From the NCBI RefSeq assembly GCF_025127995.1, contig NZ_JAHLYP010000038.1, positions 1 through 64,000 of the forward strand: a DNA stretch of 64,000 bases, in the 5' to 3' direction. Position 1 is the first letter of the stretch, and every line of letters starts with the position of its first letter. The stretch is from Synechococcus sp. CS-1332 (lineage in GTDB: Bacteria > Cyanobacteriota > Cyanobacteriia > PCC-6307 > Cyanobiaceae). The translations under genes were made by a program, and so were the position numbers. Positions 1-7,570 of this stretch are shown one piece after another. The notes beneath the pieces were generated by a model. The model did no database searches. It was not told the DNA's origin and worked only from the letters and a program-made list of their open reading frames with translations.

Positions 1-1
1 G

Positions 2-295
2 GGTGGGGTGGGCTCCCGGCAGCGGTCCTTCTGGCTGGTGGCCGATGCCGAGCTGATTGTGTATGGCGCCACCGATCCGGCCGCCCGCCTCAGCATCGGC
101 GGAGAAGAGGTGCCCCTGTCGGCCGATGGCACCTTCCGGGTGCAGGTGCCCTTCCGCGACGGCCAGCAGCTCTATCCGATCGAGGCCCTGGCCGCCGATG
201 GGGAGCAGAAGCGCAGCATCACCATGGAGTTCCGTCGCTCGACGCCGGAGGCCAACGTCAACACCAGGGAAGCCTCCGTCGCCGAGTGGTTCTAG
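2..295 (+). CDS. DUF4912 domain-containing protein, C-terminal part
   Basis: The 3' end of a gene that starts before the window. The visible ~97 residues include FWLVADAELIVYGATDPAA followed by a short beta-rich segment with GGEEVPLSADGTF, and end in VAEWF. This resembles the C-terminal region of cyanobacterial DUF4912 proteins, in which a second small beta-sandwich follows the domain. The function of the family is unknown. The next gene is on the opposite strand and ends 25 bp away, so the two are convergent. The family assignment is from memory of such C-termini and is moderately sure; the coding frame itself is clear. Confidence 0.6.
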   Translation, partial: GGVGSRQRSFWLVADAELIVYGATDPAARLSIGGEEVPLSADGTFRVQVPFRDGQQLYPIEALAADGEQKRSITMEFRRSTPEANVNTREASVAEWF

Positions 296-319
296 GCCTC
301 AGGACGGGGTCTCTCGGCC

Positions 320-1870
320 TCAGGACGGGGGGCGTCCCAAGCGCTCTGCCACAGCGGCGATCAGTCCCTGAGGTGTCAGCTCTGCCGAGACCTCCAGACA
401 ACGGCCCCGTTCATGCCCGTCCAGCGGCTCCATCCCCCTGAACTGGGCTTCCAGCACGGCCCCATCCGCGTCGGAGGGGTCGCCGCCCCGTTCCCGCCGC
501 TCCACGAGGCGCCGCTGGGCCTGCTCCTGGGAGCTGGAGCAAGCCAGGATCAGGAAGGGAACGCCGTTCCGGCAGGCCAGGTCCTCCATCCGCTGGCGCT
601 GATGGCGGAGCAGGAAAGTGGCATCCACCACCACCGACAGCCCCGCCACGAGAATTCGCCCCACCTGCTCGGGCAGATGCTTGTCGTAGAGCATGGCGCT
701 CACGTCCTGGCGGTAGGGATCGCCTCGAAGCGGTGGGGCTTCGCCCTGTCCCCAGGTGCCGAAGAGTCGCTTGCGCTCCACGTCGGAACGCAGATGGATC
801 CACCCCTGCCGGTGGCAGAGCTGGCGGGCCCGGTGGCTCTTGCCACTGCCGGACACCCCGTGGGTGATCACCAGGGCGGGGGCAGGGGTGGCGGTGGCAC
901 GGCTGGCGCCCAGGAGATAGCGCTCCAGGTCCTTTTGAAGCACAACCGACGCGTGGGCGCCCAGGGTCTGCTGGCGCAGGCGCAGGGCACAGACCTTGGC
1001 CCGCACCAGGGAGCGGTAGATCCGATACCAGCGCCAGGTGAGCAGTCCGGCGTAGTCGCCGCAGTGGCCGAGCCAGCGGTTGAGCAGCACCGCGCCGAGA
1101 TCCGGCCGGTCGCGATGCTCCAGATCCATGACCAGAAAGGCCAGGTCGCTGATCACATCGATCCAGCGCAGTTCCGGGCTGAATTCCAGACAGTCGAAGA
1201 CCCGGAGACGCTCCCCCTCCAGCAGCATGTTGCCGAGGTGCAGATCCCCGTGGCACTCACGGATGCGGCCCTGGCTTCGGCGCCGGTCGAAGCTGGGCCG
1301 AAGCAGCTCGAACTGGTCGTCGGTCCAGTGCCGCAGGGCCGCGACGTCCTGCAAAGCAACCAGGCCGCAGGCCTCGAGCACGTCCAGGTTGGCCGCAGCC
1401 GGCAGCTTCACCAGTTCGGCTGCCCCATAGGGATCGTTGGGGCCGGCCACCGCGGCTCCGGCATGGAACACCGCCAGATCATCCGCCAGCCCTTCGAGCT
1501 GGGCGTCGGTGAGGCCTTGGCGCTCGAGCACGGCGCCCAGCAGGGCGCTCTGGGGAAACTGGCGCATGCGAACAGCCAGCTCAATGGCAGGACCAGAGCC
1601 CCGCAACGTGGCCCGCTCGGGCGGGCCATGGATGGCACTGAGCCCGAGGTAGATGTCCGGAGCCAGCCGGCGGTTCAGCCTGAGCTCCTCCTGGCAGAAC
1701 CAGCGGCGTCGCTCGGGGGTGGAGAAATCGACGAAGCCCAGATTCACCGGCTTCTTGATCTTGTAGGCAAAGGTTCCGGTCAGCAGGATCCAGGAAATGT
1801 GGGTTTCCAGGCACTCGACCCGTTCGACCGGATGGTCATAGGCGCCGGGATGGAGCAGGGCCGCGATCAT
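320..1870 (-). CDS. Aminoglycoside-phosphotransferase-like / P-loop kinase fusion protein
   Basis: A 516-residue two-domain protein. The N-terminal ~320 residues resemble the aminoglycoside phosphotransferase fold: the catalytic-loop motif CHGDLHLGNMLL lies near residue 206 and a metal-binding-type VFDCLEF follows. The C-terminal ~180 residues form a separate P-loop kinase with a Walker A motif GVSGSGKSHRA near residue 338, like predicted kinases of the gluconate/zeta-toxin type. This APH plus kinase architecture (COG2187 plus COG0645) is known as a family, but its substrate is not established, so a drug-resistance role should not be assumed. I chose the ATG at 1870 over a GTG at 1879. The start lies inside the end of the upstream tspO-like gene (35 bp overlap), which suggests translational coupling. 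Confidence 0.8.
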   Translation of the reverse strand: MIAALLHPGAYDHPVERVECLETHISWILLTGTFAYKIKKPVNLGFVDFSTPERRRWFCQEELRLNRRLAPDIYLGLSAIHGPPERATLRGSGPAIELAVRMRQFPQSALLGAVLERQGLTDAQLEGLADDLAVFHAGAAVAGPNDPYGAAELVKLPAAANLDVLEACGLVALQDVAALRHWTDDQFELLRPSFDRRRSQGRIRECHGDLHLGNMLLEGERLRVFDCLEFSPELRWIDVISDLAFLVMDLEHRDRPDLGAVLLNRWLGHCGDYAGLLTWRWYRIYRSLVRAKVCALRLRQQTLGAHASVVLQKDLERYLLGASRATATPAPALVITHGVSGSGKSHRARQLCHRQGWIHLRSDVERKRLFGTWGQGEAPPLRGDPYRQDVSAMLYDKHLPEQVGRILVAGLSVVVDATFLLRHQRQRMEDLACRNGVPFLILACSSSQEQAQRRLVERRERGGDPSDADGAVLEAQFRGMEPLDGHERGRCLEVSAELTPQGLIAAVAERLGRPPS

Positions 1871-2348
1871 TGGGTCCACGGCCGCTCCGCTGCTTCCTGC
1901 GGTTCAATCCAATCATCTGCAAGGTGATGAGAGCTTCCACAGGGGTCCACACCAGCACAGGCACCAGCAGCCCCGCCGCCAGGGGGGAGGAGGGCCGCAC
2001 GATCAAAGCCAGGACCAGGGTGACCATCCAGCTCAAGAGCCAGAAGGGAAGACCGGCGACCAGGTTGCGCAGACGGCAGATCACCAGGTGATCGATGCGC
2101 AGCAGCACCAGCAGGGCCGCGTAGGCCGCCATCCAGCGCCAATCGCCGCTCTTGAGCCAGATGGAGAGCGCCGAGAAGTAGTAGCTGACACTGATCACGA
2201 ACCAGGCGGCCGGGATCCAAGGCTCCATGCTGATCCAGCGTGGCCATTTGAGGGCGCGATACCAGGCGAAATCCCGCTCCGAAGGATTGATGACCAGCGT
2301 CACCACCAGAAGGGTGATCAGGATCAGTAGCCAGGGGGGCACGGGCAT
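1836..2348 (-). CDS. TspO/MBR family membrane protein
   Basis: A 170-residue protein with about five predicted membrane helices. The tryptophan-rich region between helices 1 and 2 (YRALKWPRWISMEPWIPAAW) matches the TspO/translocator family pattern, and the length is close to the family norm. TspO proteins bind tetrapyrroles and other hydrophobic ligands in membranes and have been linked to porphyrin and stress responses in bacteria. Here the C-terminus is extended by a basic tail (NRRKQRSGRG). The gene overlaps the downstream phosphotransferase-kinase gene on the same strand, so the pair is probably cotranscribed. The exact ligand cannot be read from the sequence. Confidence 0.75.
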   Translation of the reverse strand: MPVPPWLLILITLLVVTLVINPSERDFAWYRALKWPRWISMEPWIPAAWFVISVSYYFSALSIWLKSGDWRWMAAYAALLVLLRIDHLVICRLRNLVAGLPFWLLSWMVTLVLALIVRPSSPLAAGLLVPVLVWTPVEALITLQMIGLNRRKQRSGRGPNDRGPAPSRRL

Positions 2349-2480
2349 CTGCAGACAGAGGCATTATTGGCTGCTGCCGGGGACCCGTCCATGGCGTGGG
2401 ATGTCGGTTCGTCGCTCAGATGGATCAGATCGCCCGTCGCTCCTACGTTTGAAGGGTCCAACGAGCTTGATGGAGGCCCC

Positions 2481-2642
2481 ATGCATACCCACGACCTCGA
2501 CAACCACGACAACCTTTACGCCGACGAAGGCACGATGGTGATCGGCGAGACCCGGGCGGATGCCCAGAGCCATGCCTACTGGGCCGTGGGGGCCATCGCC
2601 TTGATGGTGGTGGGACTGGGAGTGGCCCTGGTCATTTCCTGA
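2481..2642 (+). CDS. Small single-pass membrane protein (53 aa)
   Basis: A 53-residue protein with an acidic, His/Asp-rich N-terminus (MHTHDLDNHDNLYADEG) and one C-terminal membrane helix (AIALMVVGLGVALVIS). The reading frame is open further upstream to 2367, but the ATG at 2481 gives the more credible protein because the upstream extension has no protein-like character. The 3' end overlaps the end of a convergent gene on the other strand by about 67 bp. I do not recognise a family. Conserved small one-helix proteins of this kind are common in picocyanobacteria. Confidence 0.5.
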   Translation: MHTHDLDNHDNLYADEGTMVIGETRADAQSHAYWAVGAIALMVVGLGVALVIS

Positions 2643-3052
2643 GCACCCAGGAAGCGCTCCCGAAAACAGGGCAGGGGGACGGGTTCACAGAGTCGGATCC
2701 AGTCGCCGACTCCCCGTTGCCGCTGCCAGGCGGAGATCCGCAGCGGGCTGGCGGCTCCCCAGCGGCAGACCAGCAGGTAACGATGCCCCCAGGCCTGGGG
2801 CCAGGCCATGGGGGCCTCCCTGGCCCAGGGCCAGTGGCCCGGATCCAGCGGCTCCAGATCCCGATGGCGGCGCAGCAGGGCCGGCAGCAGGTGGCCGGCA
2901 GGCATCGTCGGGGCGCAGCCGTGCAGGCGCCTGGCCAGGGCGGGTGGATCGCCCCGGTTGGGGAGGATCAGATGCACTCCCCCCCAGCCGGGAAAGCCCA
3001 GGCAGGAGAGAAGGGCGCTGGAACCTGGTCCGGAAGCGGTGCCGGGAGCCAT
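2576..3052 (-). CDS. Hypothetical protein
   Basis: A possible 158-residue soluble protein rich in Pro, Arg and Trp, with segments such as AWPQAWGHRYLLVCRWG and DWIRLCEPVPLPC that look like a real folded protein rather than a shadow frame. The frame is open up to 3196; I chose the ATG at 3052. The last ~22 codons are antisense to the small membrane-protein gene at 2481-2642, so one of the two 3' ends may be misjudged. No family is recognised and no function can be inferred. Confidence 0.45.
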   Translation of the reverse strand: MAPGTASGPGSSALLSCLGFPGWGGVHLILPNRGDPPALARRLHGCAPTMPAGHLLPALLRRHRDLEPLDPGHWPWAREAPMAWPQAWGHRYLLVCRWGAASPLRISAWQRQRGVGDWIRLCEPVPLPCFRERFLGAQEMTRATPSPTTIKAMAPTAQ

Positions 3053-3161
3053 GGAGAGACGGATCGCTGACACGCCTCCAGTGCCACCGCCCGTCACGAA
3101 ACGGCCCACCGGGGGGCCGCACTGGCAGGATCGGCAGGAAGGAATCAACTCCCCTGCCGCC

Positions 3162-3272
3162 ATGTTCGAGAACCGCGAACGGCCCGCCTGGGTCAACTGG
3201 CTGATCCTGGCGATCTTCCTGTTGTCGTCCTGGCAGCTGGCCGGGTTCTGGTTTCAGCAGCTGCATCATTGA
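3162..3272 (+). CDS. Very small membrane protein (36 aa)
   Basis: A 36-residue reading frame starting MFENRERPAWVNW, followed by one hydrophobic helix (LILAIFLLSSWQLAGFWF) and the tail QQLHH. A charged N-terminus, one helix and a short tail is the usual form of cyanobacterial one-helix membrane subunits, but the sequence does not match any photosystem or cytochrome b6f small subunit I know. The frame continues upstream without a convincing start, so the ATG at 3162 is preferred. Confidence 0.4.
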   Translation: MFENRERPAWVNWLILAIFLLSSWQLAGFWFQQLHH

Positions 3273-3285
3273 GGCCGAAGCGCCT

Positions 3286-3663
3286 TCAGGAGGGGCGACG
3301 GGGCCTGGCTGTGACGCCTCGCACCAGCCGGACGCCGCCGCCGACCAGCAGCAACAGAGCCATCAGGGCGAGCAGGGCCACCACGATCACGCTGCCCAGT
3401 TGAAGAACTCCCATGCTGAGCCGGCTCAGCCCACCGATCAGGTTGGCGATGGCGTTGCTGACCAGGAGCAGGGCATCAAGCCGTTCCGGAAGTCGCATCA
3501 GCCCGACCAGGATCAGGCTTCCCGCCACGATCAGCAGCAGGCCTGCCACCACTTGACGCCATCGGGAGGTTGGACGACGGCGGCGACTGCGCAGCTCCAG
3601 GCCCTTCCCTGGCGTCGGTCCCCTCGGTGTCGGCAGATGCAGCGGATAGGGGGTGCGGGGCAT
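3286..3663 (-). CDS. Hypothetical membrane protein
   Basis: A 125-residue protein with a basic, proline-rich N-terminus containing SRRRRPTSRWRQ, then two or three hydrophobic segments: VVAGLLLIVAGSLILVGLM, LLLVSNAIANLIGG and SVIVVALLALMALLLLVGGG. It ends in a basic tail. I preferred the ATG at 3663 over the GTG at 3699. It lies 10 bp downstream of the next gene on the same strand. No family is recognised. Confidence 0.55.
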   Translation of the reverse strand: MPRTPYPLHLPTPRGPTPGKGLELRSRRRRPTSRWRQVVAGLLLIVAGSLILVGLMRLPERLDALLLVSNAIANLIGGLSRLSMGVLQLGSVIVVALLALMALLLLVGGGVRLVRGVTARPRRPS

Positions 3664-3673
3664 GGCTGGGGTG

Positions 3674-3919
3674 TCAGGGCTCCAGCGGATAGCCGGCACC
3701 CCGCATCCACCGCTCGAATTCCATCAGCACCAGCTCGTTGGGGCAATCGATCAGGGACAGGTCGTTGACCGTGCAGTCGCCCTGACCGCCGTGGTGGAGG
3801 GTGAGATGGAATTGGGAACCGCTCAATCCGCAGACTTCCGGATCGCTGCGCACCACCACATCAAGGGCTGCTCCCAGCCGTGCGACCCGGCGGCGCAGTT
3901 CCGACCAGGTCAAGCCCAT
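3674..3919 (-). CDS. Conserved hypothetical protein (81 aa)
   Basis: A compact 81-residue soluble protein beginning MGLTWSELRRRVARLGAAL and containing FHLTLHHGGQGDCTVND and NELVLMEFERWM. The composition and the regular hydrophobic pattern indicate a real folded protein. The function is unknown. It sits in a run of minus-strand genes (DUF3038, DUF4335, this gene, then a membrane protein) that may be one transcription unit, with a 79 bp gap to the DUF4335 gene. Confidence 0.55.
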   Translation of the reverse strand: MGLTWSELRRRVARLGAALDVVVRSDPEVCGLSGSQFHLTLHHGGQGDCTVNDLSLIDCPNELVLMEFERWMRGAGYPLEP

Positions 3920-3998
3920 TGCATGGCAGTGGAGAAGGTGGATGATCGTCCCCAGTGTGACCAGAGCAGGGGCGAAGTCAACAGCCCGGAGGCTGGGG

Positions 3999-4631
3999 TC
4001 AGGGGCGCGGGGCTTCCGGAGCGGCCTGGGGGGCCGGGGCCGGTGGCGTTGGTGCCGGCGGCACAGCGGGCGGGGGCAGCAGCAGCACCAGAGCCGCCGA
4101 GACCGCCAGGGCCGCTGCCCCGCCCAGGGGGGCCGTCAGCCGGCGATGCAGGGGGATTCGCTCCAGCAGTTCTCTGGGTCCGAGGGGCTCGGGCTCGGGA
4201 ATCTCCAGGGGTAGCTGGACACGGGGATCGAGGCGCAGCAGATCCAGCACCCGCACCAGATCCGCCAGTTCCGCATCATCGAGATGCATCTCCAGAGGGG
4301 GTGTGTCGGGTTGGCTGCTGCGCAGCAGCAGCCGGTGGCCGCCCTCGTGGTGGGGGCCGATGTCGACGGGCTCGCCCGCCACGCTGAAGTCGCGGCGCAC
4401 GCCACTGATCAGATGACGGGCGTAGGGCAGGACCACCTGCATCAGGGCCTGCAGGTGCTCCCGCCGCCCCTCGAGCAGGGGCCGGCCCACCCACTGCAGA
4501 CTCCAGCCCGTGATGATGCCAAGGGCCGCACCGCTCTGGCCGATGGAGACATCAGGGAGGCCTTCCACCTGCAGTCGGCAGCTGAGCTGATCGAAGACGA
4601 GGCTCTGCTTCATCACGGAACTCTGAACCAT
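3999..4631 (-). CDS. DUF4335 domain-containing protein
   Basis: A 210-residue protein whose first ~150 residues (LVFDQLSCRLQVEGLPD, then LISGVRRDFSVAGEP) match the cyanobacterial DUF4335 family. A single hydrophobic segment (AAALAVSAALVLLLPPP) near residue 175 is followed by a Pro/Ala-rich tail, so the protein is probably membrane-anchored. An ATG at 4613 is an alternative start. It lies directly downstream of a DUF3038 gene; the two families are commonly neighbours in cyanobacteria, which supports both calls. The function of either is not known to me. Confidence 0.75.
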   Translation of the reverse strand: MVQSSVMKQSLVFDQLSCRLQVEGLPDVSIGQSGAALGIITGWSLQWVGRPLLEGRREHLQALMQVVLPYARHLISGVRRDFSVAGEPVDIGPHHEGGHRLLLRSSQPDTPPLEMHLDDAELADLVRVLDLLRLDPRVQLPLEIPEPEPLGPRELLERIPLHRRLTAPLGGAAALAVSAALVLLLPPPAVPPAPTPPAPAPQAAPEAPRP

Positions 4632-4650
4632 GGGTGTCACGGGGGAGGCC

Positions 4651-5205
4651 TCAGGCGACCGCGTCCATCAGGCTGGCCTTGATGCGCTCGAAGCCTCCGT
4701 GGCCGGCGCAGAGGCTGAGGCCCTGGACCAGTTGCAGACGCTGGGCGGCCCCATCGGTGGGATCGAGCAGCTTCTGCACGCCGCTGCGGCGGGGATTCAT
4801 GCGTTCCTGGACCAGTTCCCCCAGGCGCCCCTGGAACAGGGCCCAGCGCTCGCTTGCCACCGCCTCCGGCTCGCTGCTGGAGAGAAGGGAGCGCAGCATC
4901 GGGTAGAGGCGATCGGCCATGACGCACAGAATGCGAATCAGGGCATCGGTTTCGTCAACGGGCACCTCGCCGCGCCGACAGGTGCGCCGCAGGGGGTTGT
5001 GGCAGCGCCGCTTCCAGAGCTCCACCCGGTTGGGGAAGAGAGCGCCGTAGCCGAGTTGTTCGCTCATCCAGACCATCGCCTCGCCGCCGTTGAGGTCGAG
5101 TGCCTCCATGCAGAGCAGCATGAGATCGAGCCGCTCCAGTCCCCTGCGAGGCAGGGGGCGGGAGGGGCGGTCCGGGCTTGCCGCTTCCGAAGTGTCCTTG
5201 GCCAT
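4651..5205 (-). CDS. DUF3038 domain-containing protein
   Basis: A 184-residue soluble helical protein with the signature-like stretches [35 protein letters not shown] and [17 protein letters not shown] of cyanobacterial DUF3038 proteins. I chose the ATG at 5205; another in-frame ATG at 5235 would add ten hydrophobic residues. It is divergent from apt and 20 bp upstream of the DUF4335 gene, so the two DUF genes are likely cotranscribed. No biochemical function is established. Confidence 0.75.
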   Translation of the reverse strand: MAKDTSEAASPDRPSRPLPRRGLERLDLMLLCMEALDLNGGEAMVWMSEQLGYGALFPNRVELWKRRCHNPLRRTCRRGEVPVDETDALIRILCVMADRLYPMLRSLLSSSEPEAVASERWALFQGRLGELVQERMNPRRSGVQKLLDPTDGAAQRLQLVQGLSLCAGHGGFERIKASLMDAVA

Positions 5206-5272
5206 GACTGCGATGATGCCAGCGGCGCCGTCCATCCGTCACGTCGCCGGTACCGGTCCCTTCACCAGCACG

Positions 5273-5812
5273 ATGCCCAGCAGCCCTTCATCGATCGATC
5301 TGCGCACCTGGGTCCGGGACATTCCCGACTTTCCGAAGCCGGGCATTCTCTTCCGTGACCTCACCCCCCTGATGCGGGATCCCGAGGGCTGGGGCGAGGC
5401 CATCCGCCTGCTGGGCCTGCTCTGCGAGCGGGTGCAGCCGGACCTGATCGTGGGCATCGAATCCCGTGGCTTCATCGTCGGCACCGCCCTGGCCACCGTC
5501 GTCGGCGTCGGCTTCGTGCCGGTGCGCAAGCCCGGCAAGCTGCCCGGCGAGGTGATCGGGGTGGACTACAGCCTCGAATACGGCACCGACCGGCTGGAGA
5601 TCCACAGTGATGCCCTCGGCGAAGGCCGGCGGGTGCTGATCGTGGATGACCTGCTGGCCACCGGCGGCACCGCCGCAGCCTGCGCCGAGCTGGTGCTCAA
5701 GGCCGGAGGAGAGCTGTGCGGCTTTGGCTTTCTGGTGGAACTGGCGGCCCTGGAGGGCCGCAGCCGGTTGCCGCAGGAGCAGCCGATCGAGTCGCTGATC
5801 ATCTACAGCTGA
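5273..5812 (+). CDS. apt: Adenine phosphoribosyltransferase
   Basis: A 179-residue enzyme that salvages adenine to AMP with PRPP. The PRPP-binding motif [16 protein letters not shown] lies near residues 122-137, and the upstream [12 protein letters not shown] and the loop [13 protein letters not shown] are typical of APRT. The length matches the bacterial family. The reading frame extends upstream to 5090 but that part lies over the divergent DUF3038 gene; the ATG at 5273 gives the normal N-terminus ([16 protein letters not shown]). The protein is cytosolic. Confidence 0.95.
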   Translation: MPSSPSSIDLRTWVRDIPDFPKPGILFRDLTPLMRDPEGWGEAIRLLGLLCERVQPDLIVGIESRGFIVGTALATVVGVGFVPVRKPGKLPGEVIGVDYSLEYGTDRLEIHSDALGEGRRVLIVDDLLATGGTAAACAELVLKAGGELCGFGFLVELAALEGRSRLPQEQPIESLIIYS

Positions 5813-5815
5813 ACC

Positions 5816-6028
5816 TCAGCCCTGCTGGTCCTGCCAGGTGAGGACGGTGTCGAACTGCTCGATGCTGATCAGACCGAAACGCCAGAGCACGGCAGGAAGC
5901 GGCGCCTGCTCGAGCTGAGACTGCTTGATTCCCAGCTCGAGCGCGTTCTCACTCAGGCCGAGCTGATGGCGCAGGAAGCGCACCATGGCCGGAGAGGGCA
6001 GGGGCTGGGGAGAGCTGCTGATCACCAT
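5816..6028 (-). CDS. DUF2949 domain-containing protein
   Basis: A 70-residue protein with MVRFLRHQLGLSENALEL and LPAVLWRFGLISIEQFD, the pattern of the small cyanobacterial DUF2949 family. The function is unknown. Its 5' end overlaps the 3' end of the FAD monooxygenase gene by about 80 bp on the same strand; an internal ATG at 5986 would reduce this overlap to 38 bp. It ends 3 bp from the convergent apt stop. Confidence 0.65.
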   Translation of the reverse strand: MVISSSPQPLPSPAMVRFLRHQLGLSENALELGIKQSQLEQAPLPAVLWRFGLISIEQFDTVLTWQDQQG

Positions 6029-7193
6029 CCGCCCATGCTGGGAGCGTCTGGCGCAGGCGGCAAGGCCCCTCGGTCATGACCCGCAGGGCCAGGGCCCGGC
6101 TCCAGCCGATGCGCGACAGGGCTTCGAAGGCCAGGCTTCTCAGGGGCATCAACAGGGGCTGACGATTGGAGAAGAGCCGCACCAGCAGGTCGGTGGCCAG
6201 CAGGGTGAGCAGCAGATCGGGCCAGCGCCGGCGCCCATAGGCGGCACCGAGGCGGCGCGGATGCAGGGTTCCCCGAGCGGCCCGCTCGGCGAGCTGATGC
6301 AGCACCGCCACGTCCCGCCAACAGAGATTCAACCCCTGGCCGCCCACCGGATGGCAGCGGTGGGCGCTTTCCCCCACCAGCACCGTGCGGCCGCGATGCA
6401 AGCGCCGAGCCAGCTGCAGGGCCACCGGAAAGCTGCGGGGCCTCGCCAGCAGGGCCTCGGGCTGGAGTTCGTCTGGGAGGGCTCCCGCCAGCCGATCGAG
6501 GAAGGCAGGGTCGCTGAGGGCTTCAAGCTGCCGGCAGCGGGCCGTGGGCGCACTCCAGACCAGCTGAAAGCGACGCTCGCCGAGGGGAAGCACCGCAAAA
6601 GGCCCCTCCGGACGCAGCAGCTCCCAGGCTTCATCGTCGTTGCCGCCACCCATCTCCACCTGCACGGTGAGGCACGATTGGGCGTAGCGGTGGCTCCACT
6701 GGCGGATCCCCAGGGACCGCCGGGTGGGGGAGTCGGGCCCATCGGCGGCCACCAGCAGATCGGGATCGGCCAGTTCGGGTTCGGCGGTGGCGACCGGCCC
6801 CTCCATCCCGAGCGCCAGGCCAATGGCGGTGTGCTGGCCCAGGCGCCGCAGCAGCAAGGCCATCAGGGGCTGGTGGCAGCCGATCCAGCCCACCGCGTCG
6901 GCGTCCCCCAGGTCGGTCGGCTCGAAGATCACACGGTGTGCCGTCGCCAGGTCCTGCAGCCGCAGGCGACGGAAGGGGACCAGCTGGGCCCGCAGCTCGC
7001 CCCAGAGACCCAGGCGCTCCAGCAACGCACGGCTGGAATGGGTGAAGGCGTAGGCCCGCTCACGACCCTGCAGCGCCTCGGGGGAGAGGGGATCGTGCAG
7101 GCTGACGCGCCAACCGGCCTGCGCCAGGGCCAGGGCCGTCAGGGCGCCGGTGGGGCCGGCTCCGTTGATCCGGGCGTGGAGCGAAGGGCGCAT
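5949..7193 (-). CDS. FAD-dependent monooxygenase, UbiH-like
   Basis: A 414-residue flavoprotein hydroxylase. The N-terminus carries the dinucleotide-binding motif INGAGPTGALTALALAQAG. A DG-type motif appears as LLVAADGPDSPTRR, and the second FAD motif is VLVGESAHRCHPVGGQGLN, the ubiH/coq6 family signature. In cyanobacteria related proteins are annotated as 2-octaprenyl-6-methoxyphenol hydroxylase-like and are assumed to act on quinone or other aromatic substrates, but the substrate here is not determined. I chose the ATG at 7193 over a GTG at 7199. It lies downstream of hli behind a strong terminator, so it probably has its own promoter. Confidence 0.8.
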   Translation of the reverse strand: MRPSLHARINGAGPTGALTALALAQAGWRVSLHDPLSPEALQGRERAYAFTHSSRALLERLGLWGELRAQLVPFRRLRLQDLATAHRVIFEPTDLGDADAVGWIGCHQPLMALLLRRLGQHTAIGLALGMEGPVATAEPELADPDLLVAADGPDSPTRRSLGIRQWSHRYAQSCLTVQVEMGGGNDDEAWELLRPEGPFAVLPLGERRFQLVWSAPTARCRQLEALSDPAFLDRLAGALPDELQPEALLARPRSFPVALQLARRLHRGRTVLVGESAHRCHPVGGQGLNLCWRDVAVLHQLAERAARGTLHPRRLGAAYGRRRWPDLLLTLLATDLLVRLFSNRQPLLMPLRSLAFEALSRIGWSRALALRVMTEGPCRLRQTLPAWADGDQQLSPAPALSGHGALPAPSARPE

Positions 7194-7199
7194 GGCCAC

Positions 7200-7230
7200 A
7201 AAAAAGCCGCAACAGAAAGTCTGCTGCGGC
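7200..7230 (-). terminator. Rho-independent terminator of hli
   Basis: Read on the minus strand, GCCGCAGCAG and CTGTTGCGGC form a 10-bp stem (one G-T wobble) with a 5-nt loop, followed at once by six T. It begins 17 bp after the hli stop codon and is a textbook intrinsic terminator. Confidence 0.85.
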
Positions 7231-7247
7231 GATGGGGGTTGCTGTGA

Positions 7248-7505
7248 TCAGCCGATGCCGAGCAGGCCGCGGGTGAAGGCTTCGCCGCCCAGGGCAAATT
7301 CGGTGGCGAGCAGGGCAATGAAGCCGAGCATGGCCATGCGGCCGTTGAGCTTCTCGGCGCGCTCGTGGAAGCCCCAGCCGCTCTCGGCGCTCACCACTTC
7401 CATGCGGGGCTCGGTGGCGAAGGCGTTGAGGCGGCCACCGTCTTCGGTGGTGACGGTGGCTCCGCGGATGGCGGAACGATCGAGGGCGGTGGGGGTGGCG
7501 GCCAT
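7248..7505 (-). CDS. hli: High-light-inducible (Hli/LHC-like) protein
   Basis: An 85-residue thylakoid protein with the one-helix chlorophyll-binding motif [20 protein letters not shown] near residues 50-69, which carries the conserved E, N/R and G-x-M positions of the LHC/Hli family. Hlips bind chlorophyll and carotenoid and protect photosystems during excess light. The N-terminal ~40 residues are polar. A clear Shine-Dalgarno sequence AAGGAG lies 6 nt upstream of the ATG. A strong terminator follows, so this is a single-gene transcript. Confidence 0.92.
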   Translation of the reverse strand: MAATPTALDRSAIRGATVTTEDGGRLNAFATEPRMEVVSAESGWGFHERAEKLNGRMAMLGFIALLATEFALGGEAFTRGLLGIG

Positions 7506-7522
7506 GGGAGGACTCCTTGAGA

Positions 7523-7542
7523 AGTGTTACGTGAATTGTAAC
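7523..7542 (-). promoter_or_regulatory. Candidate RpaB (HLR1-like) site upstream of hli
   Basis: On the minus strand GTTACAAT (7542-7535) fits the first half of the HLR1 motif bound by RpaB at high-light genes. A weaker half GTAACACT follows after 4 nt instead of the usual 2. The same bases also form an inverted repeat GTTAC-N7-GTAAC. It lies 18-37 bp upstream of the start codon. RpaB control of hli genes is established knowledge; binding here is inferred. Confidence 0.35.
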
Positions 7543-7570
7543 GCAATGTTTCGGATCCGTCCAGCTTCCC

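Noticed and set aside
413-1927. A 504-codon plus-strand frame antisense to the phosphotransferase-kinase gene
   Set aside because: The minus-strand frame has clear APH and Walker A motifs; the plus-strand frame has none.
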